Source of the DNA: Candidatus Poribacteria bacterium
GTDB lineage: Bacteria > Poribacteria > WGA-4E > WGA-3G
Length of the DNA: 9,707 nt
Direction of reading: 5' to 3'
NCBI GenBank assembly: GCA_009835515.1
Contig: VXXH01000453.1
Span: 1-9,707, forward strand
Positions 1 through 6,275 of the stretch are shown in pieces; position 1 is the stretch's first letter, and the number at the start of each line of letters is the position of its first letter. The notes beneath the pieces are model-generated. The model ran no database searches. It saw only the letters and a program-made list of their open reading frames with translations, and had not been told where the DNA came from. The translations under genes and the position numbers were made by a program.

Positions 1-378
1 ATACCGATGTAACCATAGGATAGGATTCGTATAACCTAAGGCACAGGTCAAAACATAAGGAAAGGGGCATCTAACTTCCATGTTCGACTCTGCGGGAATT
101 TTTCTATTATTTTAAAAAAAGTAGCAAAATTAAGCAAGCATTTAATCGTTACGTGCCAGAGACATTAGCTTTACAGACACGAAACCTGTAACCAGAATCG
201 TCCTGCAGTTGTGATGTTTTATGCAATCGGTAAAAATTCGTTCCCGCCGCATCGGTATATCATCGATTAAATTGCAGTCCGCCTATATATGATACCACAA
301 TTAATAAAACATGTCAAACCAAAATCTGAATTTTAAACGAAGAATTCTGACGATTTTAATCAGAAATCAACAATCTAT
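1..378. other. AT-rich non-coding region upstream of the PhyH gene
   Basis: No open frame with a plausible start and ribosome binding site was found here on either strand. The stretch is rich in A/T runs (for example a run of seven A near 114-120). It contains a small inverted repeat, TTCTGA at 345-350 and TCAGAA at 360-365, with a 9-nt loop, just upstream of the promoter at 379-407. That repeat could be an operator half-site pair or chance. No tRNA-like cloverleaf, tandem repeat or transposon end was recognised. The gene to the left lies outside the window. Confidence 0.6.
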
Positions 379-407
379 TTGACATATTACCAGAAAACTC
401 TTAAACT
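379..407 (+). promoter_or_regulatory. Sigma-70-type promoter of the PhyH-like gene
   Basis: A perfect -35 hexamer TTGACA lies at 379-384. After a 17-nt spacer comes TAAACT at 402-407, which matches the -10 consensus TATAAT at four of six positions. Transcription would begin near 413-415, giving a leader of under 30 nt before the ATG at 442. The -35 box also supplies an in-frame TTG that could be mistaken for an earlier start codon. The promoter reading explains these bases better. This is a consensus match only. Confidence 0.55.
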
Positions 408-427
408 GTCAAGAAAAAATAGCATTC

Positions 428-432
428 GAGGA
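428..432 (+). promoter_or_regulatory. Shine-Dalgarno site that fixes the PhyH start
   Basis: GAGGA at 428-432 sits 9 nt before the ATG at 442, an ideal spacing. No comparable purine-rich site precedes the in-frame TTG at 379, so the shorter protein is preferred. Confidence 0.65.
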
Positions 433-441
433 AAAACGTCC

Positions 442-1098
442 ATGTTAACTGAATCTGAAAAAGCACAACTCGATCAGTCCGGTTTTCTACTTCTGGAAAA
501 CCTGATACCGCTGGATACGACTGCACACCTTCGGGAGCGTGCTCTGACACTCGCTGCGGCAGAGCAGGAAACCGGTAAAAGCCACACATACCTCGCGAAT
601 GGCAGCGCACAACGCGTCTGGAACCTCGTTGACAAAGGCGAGATTTTTGAAGCGGCGATCCAACAGCCGAAGATGCTTGCCGCGATGGAGCATCTACTCG
701 GTGCCGATTGCACGTTGAGTTCCTTTACAGTGAATGTGCTTTATCCCGGGGCACCGGATGCCGGTCTCCATATCGATTATCCACTGTCTGCCTTGCCGAC
801 ACCACGTCCGAGTTTTCCGCTGGTTGCTAACAGCGTCTGGTTTTTAGATGACTGGACGCTTGAAAATGGAGCCACCAGTTGCGTGCCAGAAAGCCACCGA
901 CGGCTTGAGGCACTGCCTGAGCCGGGTGTTGAATACACCGACGAGCTGCAAATCTGTGGACCGCGGGGATCCGTCCTAATTGTTAACGGGGCAATATGGC
1001 ACGGTTCTTCAAAAAATATAACGAATGAACCGCGTGTTGGGTTACTCGGCTTTTTCTGTCGTTCTATTTTGAAACCACAACAAGCACACCTCAGATAG
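442..1098 (+). CDS. Phytanoyl-CoA dioxygenase (PhyH) family protein
   Basis: A 218-residue protein of the PhyH family, Fe(II)- and 2-oxoglutarate-dependent oxygenases that hydroxylate small substrates in the cytoplasm. The iron-binding facial triad is visible: His110 and Asp112 (GLHIDYP) and the distal His187 (WHGSSKN). Arg198 (EPRVG) is placed to bind the 2-oxoglutarate carboxylate. The segment VPESHRR at 148-154 is the family's usual VPGSHR-like loop. The N-terminus (LDQSGFLLLENLI, 10-22) is the typical opening of PhyH proteins. There is no signal peptide. The protein is short for the family (often 250-300 residues) but has both ends of the double-stranded beta-helix core. It is transcribed alone, convergent with the minus-strand operon. 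Its substrate cannot be read from sequence; members act on lipids, secondary metabolites, ectoine and others. Family assignment is firm, function open. Confidence 0.9.
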   Translation: MLTESEKAQLDQSGFLLLENLIPLDTTAHLRERALTLAAAEQETGKSHTYLANGSAQRVWNLVDKGEIFEAAIQQPKMLAAMEHLLGADCTLSSFTVNVLYPGAPDAGLHIDYPLSALPTPRPSFPLVANSVWFLDDWTLENGATSCVPESHRRLEALPEPGVEYTDELQICGPRGSVLIVNGAIWHGSSKNITNEPRVGLLGFFCRSILKPQQAHLR

Positions 1099-1211
1099 GT
1101 ATCTGATGAAGTTATCTCGCGTGCAACGCCTACATTAAAACGGTTGCTGGGTCTCGACTCACAACCAAATATGAATGCGTAGGGCTATCACCAATTTTGA
1201 GTTTTAAGATA

Positions 1212-1282
1212 GGTTCGTAGTAGTGCGATTCATCGCACGTCCGCAGGGCACCAACGGGCAATGAATTGCCCTACTACGAACC
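1212..1282. repeat. Nested palindromic intergenic element
   Basis: A perfect 12-bp outer inverted repeat, GGTTCGTAGTAG at 1212-1223 and CTACTACGAACC at 1271-1282, encloses two further palindromes. These are TGCGAT/ATCGCA (1224-1237) and GGGCAAT/ATTGCCC (1256-1271, whose last base is shared with the outer arm). A single strand could fold as an outer stem carrying two hairpins, a three-way-junction shape. It lies between two convergent genes, the usual place for REP/MITE-like elements. It could act as a bidirectional transcript end or RNA stabiliser, but no U-tract follows on either strand, so a standard intrinsic terminator is not supported. Only one copy is in the window, so repetitiveness in the genome is inferred. 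Confidence 0.7.
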
Positions 1283-1304
1283 AAGCCACTCTTAATTTCA
1301 CTGC

Positions 1305-2324
1305 TCAAGGGATCATAAGCGTTTTTTCTGCCATCAATATTCGCTTGGGTTCGGGAGTATCCGGTGTCAACTGATATATTAGGCGCGCTTTAATTGTGTC
1401 GCCGGTTGTGGCGGATGCCATATCAAAAGCATAGGCTCTGTTTTCGTTTGGAAGCAGTCGGTTCTCATTCTTGGCAGAAATTGAGATGTGCTGCTTTTGA
1501 CGTTCGGTGCCATCTGGTGCGCGCCTTGTCACCTCAAGCACGATAGTGCGCAATGTCCCTCCCGGTAAGATATGTCCCGTCTGACTCCGAAGTTTCACAT
1601 CCACTTTTCCGTCTGCATATCCAAGTTGAAGGATCGCAGCACGCTTGAGTTGTGCGACGCTACGACTGCCGCGCCATGTATGTTTTCTGCCTTTGATGGC
1701 TTCATGGCTCGTTGTGCTTTGCAAGCGCGTCACAACCGGCATGTGACATGTCGCGCAACTCGTATCACCCTCGGCGAATTTGCTATTCAGGAAGCTGGAA
1801 ACTTGGTCATGCTCAGGAACGCTTTGTTGACCGTGACAGGTACCACAGAGCGCTGTCGGTTCGGTATAGATAGGATTGGTAACGTTAGTATGGAAATAGG
1901 TTTCCGCACTTGCTGCCGGTCCATTCATTGCCCCGTGTGCATCGAGGTGACAGACGAGACACGAGACCCCCGCCTCGCGTTGTGTGTCCCTCAACTTCGG
2001 CATTTTCCCAATACCTGTCATGAGAATCGGTTGGGGGGCATGGCACTGATCACATTTTGTTTCCCTATCGGTGATCTGCTTTGCGGCAGCCTGATAGATT
2101 TCGTCAACCCATGCCTTGGCGTGCATCGAACTCTCCCATTCCCTCCAGATAGCAGGGTGGCAGCTTTTACACTTACCGTCCTGAAACCCTTGATATGCCT
2201 CTATCACGCGATGTGTATTGTCATCAGCACGCAGCGCAAGGTTAACACTTAATAGAATGAATACGCATCCAAACAGTCCGAAACTTATGCCGATGATACC
2301 CCAGTATATCGCCTTAAAATTCAT
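1305..2324 (-). CDS. Membrane-anchored pentahaem cytochrome c (cytochrome c554-like)
   Basis: A 339-residue protein with five CxxCH haem c sites at residues 52-56, 91-95, 122-126, 160-164 and 190-194. Residues 7-32 form one hydrophobic segment that should anchor it with the haem domain outside the cytoplasmic membrane. W63-x2-S-x-HA (H68) resembles the WxxSxHA motif of cytochrome c554-type proteins and may give a distal haem ligand. The fifth haem site is followed by MP (CHMP), also typical. Residues from about 230 look like a beta-sandwich tail with a GHILPGG motif (250-256), resembling the GHxxPTG segment seen in related multihaem proteins. Its likely role is electron transfer in respiration, with partner unknown. 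The start ATG overlaps the stop of the upstream oxidase gene by 4 nt (2321-2324), and GAGG at 2332-2335 is 7 nt before it. Haem attachment would need a cytochrome c maturation system encoded elsewhere. Confidence 0.88.
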   Translation of the reverse strand: MNFKAIYWGIIGISFGLFGCVFILLSVNLALRADDNTHRVIEAYQGFQDGKCKSCHPAIWREWESSMHAKAWVDEIYQAAAKQITDRETKCDQCHAPQPILMTGIGKMPKLRDTQREAGVSCLVCHLDAHGAMNGPAASAETYFHTNVTNPIYTEPTALCGTCHGQQSVPEHDQVSSFLNSKFAEGDTSCATCHMPVVTRLQSTTSHEAIKGRKHTWRGSRSVAQLKRAAILQLGYADGKVDVKLRSQTGHILPGGTLRTIVLEVTRRAPDGTERQKQHISISAKNENRLLPNENRAYAFDMASATTGDTIKARLIYQLTPDTPEPKRILMAEKTLMIP

Positions 2325-3763
2325 CGCGATGCCTCACAAAAAGCATCTAAGAGTGAAATCGCTGCGGTTTCCCCGCTTCGGATACAGTCGGGGATGCCTA
2401 TACCGTGGTAACCATTTCCCGCGAGAGCAAGCCTTGGCAACTCGCTCGTGAGCCGTTCTATATCATCGACAACATCTTGATGCCCTACCTGATATTGCGC
2501 CATTGCTTGTACATGTTTGTTAACAGTGGCGAACAGGGGTGGGTGTTCAATGCCCAGGAGCGGCGTTAAATCTGTTTGACACAATTGAATAAGGTCGACT
2601 TCGGTGTTTTTAGAGGTGGGTTCACCAACGAAGGCACGTAACAAGATATGTTCTTCTGGCGCGCGGTTCTCAAATTTGACGCTACTAAACGAGCACCCGA
2701 TAAGCGATAGGTTTTCCGTAGCAGGGACAACGAATCCCATGCCGTCTAACGGGTGTGTAACATCTCTACGGCGGAACGCTAAATTAACCGTTGCAGAAGA
2801 GGCGTACGGAATCTCATTGAGTTTGGTGGCGAGTGGGTTTGATACGCTCCGGACGAGCGTGCTTGCTTGCCCGGCTGGAAGTGCGATGCAAAGAAATTCC
2901 GAATTCAAGGTTTCTCCAGTGGAGAGAGCAACACGCCACCCTGCACCATCGTCATCTTCCTGGATACTTTCCACACGGGTATTTAATCTAATATTATCGG
3001 ATAAGATGTCGGTGAGCGTATCAATTAATTGCTGCATTCCTGATTTGAATGAGAGAAAGAGACTATAACGGGGGCCGCTGGTGTCTTGGCTGGTTTCAGC
3101 CGCCTGCTTTCTTTGTGCGCGGAGCGCTTTGATAATGCTCCCGTGTGCCTTTTCCATCTCCAAGAATCTTGGAAAGGTTGCCTTTAGGCTCAAATTTTCG
3201 GCATCCGAGGTATAGATACCCCCTATCATAGGTTGGGCGATTCGTGTAAAGGCTTCGTTGCCGAGACGCCGCCTGACGAAATGCGCAACGGCTTCATCTA
3301 TGTCTCTTTCTCGGCGCGGAATAAACAGGTCTAATGCCATCCGTAACTTACCGTGCCAACTGAAGAGAGGGGTCTTTAGAAACGGCTTCAGAGACCCCGG
3401 TGCCATCATGTAAAAGCCCTCTGGGACGGGGTGTAATATGCCTTTCCGAGTTACGAAACTTCGTCGGACCTTTGGATTCGTGCCGATGAATTGATCCGCG
3501 ATACCGAGTTCTTCGCAGAGAGCCTTTGCCGCCGGTTTTGTGGAGATAAAAGCATCGGGACCGTGCTCAATGAGGAATCCGTCTCGGTGTTCGGTCTGGA
3601 TAACACCACCAACGCGTCCGGTCGCCTCAAGGAGCGCGACATCAAGCGGGATATTACGCCGTGCAGCCTCGCGTTGTAAGCGATAGCACGCGGCTAACCC
3701 TGTGATGCCCCCTCCAATAACAATGGCGCGTTTCCTGTCAGAGTTTTCCGGCATAAGACCCAT
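2321..3763 (-). CDS. hemG: Protoporphyrinogen/coproporphyrinogen oxidase, HemG/HemY type
   Basis: A 480-residue FAD enzyme that removes six electrons from protoporphyrinogen IX (or coproporphyrinogen III), normally with O2 as acceptor. The N-terminal dinucleotide-binding motif GGGITGL is at 17-23, with the acidic Glu46 ending the second strand, followed by GRVGG (49-53) and EHGPDAF (66-72). GGIYTSDAENLS (181-192) and the C-terminal FAD-contact motif GNGYHGIGIPDCIRSG (449-464) are hallmark segments. Length is usual for the family. The start is uncertain: Met1 (3763) has AGGA only 3 nt upstream, while Met4 (3754) has the same AGGA at 12 nt, so neither spacing is ideal. The 87-nt gap after hemH is the largest in the cluster. 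Whether the substrate is proto- or coproporphyrinogen cannot be decided here; hemY or cgoX are alternative names. Confidence 0.93.
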   Translation of the reverse strand: MGLMPENSDRKRAIVIGGGITGLAACYRLQREAARRNIPLDVALLEATGRVGGVIQTEHRDGFLIEHGPDAFISTKPAAKALCEELGIADQFIGTNPKVRRSFVTRKGILHPVPEGFYMMAPGSLKPFLKTPLFSWHGKLRMALDLFIPRRERDIDEAVAHFVRRRLGNEAFTRIAQPMIGGIYTSDAENLSLKATFPRFLEMEKAHGSIIKALRAQRKQAAETSQDTSGPRYSLFLSFKSGMQQLIDTLTDILSDNIRLNTRVESIQEDDDGAGWRVALSTGETLNSEFLCIALPAGQASTLVRSVSNPLATKLNEIPYASSATVNLAFRRRDVTHPLDGMGFVVPATENLSLIGCSFSSVKFENRAPEEHILLRAFVGEPTSKNTEVDLIQLCQTDLTPLLGIEHPPLFATVNKHVQAMAQYQVGHQDVVDDIERLTSELPRLALAGNGYHGIGIPDCIRSGETAAISLLDAFCEASR

Positions 3764-3850
3764 TCATCCTAAGTAATTTCGTTGATAGTGTTGTGTCTTT
3801 ATCCATCGCTCGTAGCATATAGGCACGCGAAATCAGGAAACTGCCTCTAT

Positions 3851-4795
3851 CTACTTCTCAGATTTTTCACACACGAAATCCGCTAACATGTTGATGAATT
3901 TGGGATGGTCACCGACCGTTCCCGCCCGAATAAAATCAATTCCACACGCTTCCGCTGTCTCGGCTGCCTCTATGTCAAGGTCATAGAGCACCTCAACGTG
4001 ATCACAAAGAAAGCCGATCGGTGAAGCGACGACGGTGTCAACGCCTTCTTCCTTTCGGGCTTTAAGCCAATCGTTGATATCAGGCTGTGTCCAGGGGATG
4101 GGACTGTTTTCTACCTCGCTTTGGTATGCCAAGCCGAACTGAGCTTTATCGAGTTCCTGAGCGACCGCTTCGCCGGTCGTTCCAAGCTGTTGTATATATG
4201 GTGAATTATCCGCTGCTGCCTGGGGAATTGCGTGTGCTGTGAAAACCAGCTCCGCCCGTTCTAACTTATCCCGACACGCGGTTTTGATAATCTCAGCGAT
4301 GGCACCGATGTAGCCTTTACGTGTATACCACGGGTCAAGATAGTCAATCGTCAGTTTTTCACCCTCAACTGCCTCAATTCCTTTTTTCACCGCCTGTTGA
4401 TACCACTCCCAACTGAATTTAGATTGGTGGGGTGCCATGATAATGCCGAGTATTTTACGATGTCCTTTTTCTGCCATTTCAGCGATGACTTCTTTTAAAT
4501 AAGGTGTCCAATGCCTGAATCCTGCATAAACAGGAAGCGGAAGATTGCGTGCTTTTAATGCGTTTTCTAAAGCGTCGGCTTGTTTAAACGTCAATTCGTT
4601 GAATGGCGAAAATCCGCCTAATTTTATGTAATGCGTTGAGATGTCTTTTACACGTTCTCTTTGGGATTCAGTTGTCCCAGCAATTCCTTCAACAAAGCAA
4701 TAAGCTTCACCGGGACATGCGTCGAAATCGTATTTCTGACAGCATCCGGGTGTGGGTCCCCCAAATGCAACGAGTAAGACACTGTCATATCTCAT
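3851..4795 (-). CDS. hemH: Ferrochelatase
   Basis: A 314-residue ferrochelatase, inserting Fe2+ into protoporphyrin IX or coproporphyrin III. Visible family motifs are LLVAFGGP (7-14), YAGFRHWTP (90-98), FTAHAIP with the metal-binding His188, YQSEV...W (224-235) and PIGFLCDHVEVLYDLD (259-274) with the conserved catalytic Glu268. There are no membrane segments, so it is probably cytoplasmic or peripheral. It is odd just after GGP: instead of the usual loop, residues 18-33 hold four cysteines, Cys18, Cys19, Cys27 and Cys33. Some bacterial ferrochelatases carry a [2Fe-2S] cluster, but I do not recognise this placement as one of the known arrangements. The start is well supported: AGGAGG at 4806-4811 is 10 nt before the ATG and overlaps the stop codon of the upstream MBL-TPR gene, which suggests translational coupling. 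The assignment is firm; the metal site is speculative. Confidence 0.95.
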   Translation of the reverse strand: MRYDSVLLVAFGGPTPGCCQKYDFDACPGEAYCFVEGIAGTTESQRERVKDISTHYIKLGGFSPFNELTFKQADALENALKARNLPLPVYAGFRHWTPYLKEVIAEMAEKGHRKILGIIMAPHQSKFSWEWYQQAVKKGIEAVEGEKLTIDYLDPWYTRKGYIGAIAEIIKTACRDKLERAELVFTAHAIPQAAADNSPYIQQLGTTGEAVAQELDKAQFGLAYQSEVENSPIPWTQPDINDWLKARKEEGVDTVVASPIGFLCDHVEVLYDLDIEAAETAEACGIDFIRAGTVGDHPKFINMLADFVCEKSEK

Positions 4796-4805
4796 TATTA
4801 ATATG

Positions 4806-4811
4806 CCTCCT
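4806..4811 (-). promoter_or_regulatory. Consensus Shine-Dalgarno of hemH overlapping the preceding stop
   Basis: AGGAGG on the minus strand lies 10 nt before the hemH ATG. Its first two bases are the last two bases of the TAG stop (4810-4812) of the MBL-TPR gene. A ribosome terminating there would sit on the hemH start signal. Confidence 0.7.
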
Positions 4812-6267
4812 ACGCCATATTGGCTAATTGTGCTGGCATGAACCGAGCATCGGCAGCGATCGCCTTCGCGAAAGCTTCACGTGCCAACGTCTCATCCCCA
4901 TTTGTGCGATGTGCAAGTCCGATGGAAAAGTATGCTTGTGCAAGTTGTGTGCCCTGCAGTCCGTTGACAAGTGCTTTATAAATAGATGCCAACCCTGTTT
5001 TTGTTTCATCGCCGTTGCGGTAAGCAGAAAGGATGTGGTTGTAGCCGCGCAAAAGGTGTGCCGGTGCGTAATCAGGGTCCAATTCAAGTGCGGTATTGAG
5101 TGCCTTTTTTGCCTCGACGAAAAAGTCGCCCTTCTCAAGGACACTTGACACGCTGCGGGACGCTTGCGTGACCAAATTTGCGTATGCTGTCCATGCCTCT
5201 GGAAGATTAGAAAACTTTTCGGCTGCGGTTTTCAAGATAGCAATTGCTAAACCGAAATCATTGCCCTCTGCGACCTCTTCGGCGGTTTCTCGGTACGCTT
5301 CAAATTCTTCAAGTTCGTGTGTTCTTTCGTGAAGTTTCTCAGCATCCGCAGCCGGAATAGCCGAAGGCTTCAAGTGTTGCCAACCCGGTTCCGGATCGTC
5401 AATCAACCCACGGTACACCCTTAAAATCGCATAGCGAGGTGTTCCCCAAACTTCGGCGATAGACCGAATCCAGTCAGGGAAGTTAGTTTCCATCTCAGCG
5501 AGCAGCTCGGCTAAAGACATACCCTGTTCAACACATTTTCGGACTTCCGTTAGGAAATAGGCCTCTATCTGGAGTAACAGATCTATTTCAGCGTCTTGTG
5601 CTAAAGGGCCGTGTCCCGGTAGCACACACTTGGGTGCGTATGTCCGCAGCTCATTAATTGTATTAATCCAATCGTGGTTCGCCATGAGCCCTTCATTCAT
5701 GACAGGTTGCCCAAAGATCGGAAAACTCCCTGTCATCACGGTGTCACCAGAGACGATACAATTTTCTGCGGGAATCCTGACAGCAGTAGCATCGTCTGTT
5801 TCCGCCTTTCCTAAATGAATGAGATGTAGGGATTGATTCCCTAAATCAAGTTCGGTTTCGTGTGCGAATGTCTGCTGCGGAAGGAAGGGTGGATCGCCGA
5901 GCGTGAAACCCCGAGATCGGAGGAATGCTTCTTGCCGTGGTGATCTATTCACCATGAATTCTTTTGTCATCTCGCGTGCGACGACAGTTGCGCCTGCCTG
6001 ATGGAAAATAGTGTTTCCGTTGGTATGATCCCAATGATAGTGTGTGTTAATCGCATACAAAATCGGTTTGTCTGTGACAGTACGGATGGCATTGTACAGC
6101 CGTCGCGCCATCATTTGGTTTACTTGTGTATCAATTACCGCCACGCCATTATCTCCAATGATAATAGAAGAGTTGACAATATTGCGAAAGAGATAGACCC
6201 GTTCTGTTACTTTAACGAGCTGCCCGTATTGACGTGGTGCGAAAGGGTTTTCTGTAATGTTTCTCAT
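4810..6267 (-). CDS. MBL-fold metallohydrolase with TPR-like C-terminal half, within the haem cluster
   Basis: A 485-residue two-part protein. Residues about 15-225 are a metallo-beta-lactamase fold with a complete dinuclear metal site: THYHWDH (75-81, giving His76, His78, Asp80, His81), His151 (IHLGKAETDD), Asp175 (SGDT) and His219 (PGHG). Residues about 320-480 are helical with TPR-like repeats, such as ALELDPDYAPAHLLRGYN and AYFSIGLAHRTNGDETLAREAFAKAI. The linker YRGLIDDPEPGWQHLKP (285-301) faintly resembles the alkyl sulfatase dimerisation region, so a hydrolase of that type is an alternative. No signal peptide is visible. The gene sits between hemE (8-nt gap) and hemH (14-nt gap), which hints at a link to porphyrin metabolism. 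No MBL enzyme of the standard haem pathway is known to me, so substrate and role are unknown. Confidence 0.87.
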   Translation of the reverse strand: MRNITENPFAPRQYGQLVKVTERVYLFRNIVNSSIIIGDNGVAVIDTQVNQMMARRLYNAIRTVTDKPILYAINTHYHWDHTNGNTIFHQAGATVVAREMTKEFMVNRSPRQEAFLRSRGFTLGDPPFLPQQTFAHETELDLGNQSLHLIHLGKAETDDATAVRIPAENCIVSGDTVMTGSFPIFGQPVMNEGLMANHDWINTINELRTYAPKCVLPGHGPLAQDAEIDLLLQIEAYFLTEVRKCVEQGMSLAELLAEMETNFPDWIRSIAEVWGTPRYAILRVYRGLIDDPEPGWQHLKPSAIPAADAEKLHERTHELEEFEAYRETAEEVAEGNDFGLAIAILKTAAEKFSNLPEAWTAYANLVTQASRSVSSVLEKGDFFVEAKKALNTALELDPDYAPAHLLRGYNHILSAYRNGDETKTGLASIYKALVNGLQGTQLAQAYFSIGLAHRTNGDETLAREAFAKAIAADARFMPAQLANMA

Positions 6268-6275
6268 TTATATGC

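Noticed and set aside
345..365. TTCTGA/TCAGAA inverted repeat upstream of the PhyH promoter as a regulator operator
   Set aside because: Six-base arms in an AT-rich region are weak evidence, and no matching copy was seen elsewhere in the window.
379..441. An N-terminal extension of the PhyH protein starting at TTG 379 (21 extra residues)
   Set aside because: The TTG is the start of a consensus -35 box, no Shine-Dalgarno precedes it, the extra residues are basic and low-complexity, and the ATG at 442 has a well-spaced GAGGA and matches the usual family start.
1142..1166. GGTTG/CAACC inverted repeat after the PhyH stop as an intrinsic terminator
   Set aside because: The stem is only 5 bp with a 15-nt loop and no T-run follows, so it does not meet terminator criteria.
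1572..2252. A 226-codon open frame on the plus strand, antisense to the cytochrome gene
   Set aside because: It lies wholly inside a gene with five haem motifs, its protein has no recognisable domain, its cysteines and histidines are mirror images of codons on the other strand, and no convincing ribosome site precedes it.
3738..3806. A 22-codon small frame on the minus strand (ATG at 3806) running into the hemG start, as a possible leader peptide
   Set aside because: It lacks a Shine-Dalgarno site, shows no codon run or attenuator-like hairpins, and a frame of this length is expected by chance.
4712..4717. Cys-Pro dipeptides in HemH (Cys27-Pro28) and HemE (Cys55-Pro56) as haem regulatory motifs
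   Set aside because: A CP dipeptide is too short to be informative and occurs in other proteins of the window, including the dehydrogenase and the LamG protein.
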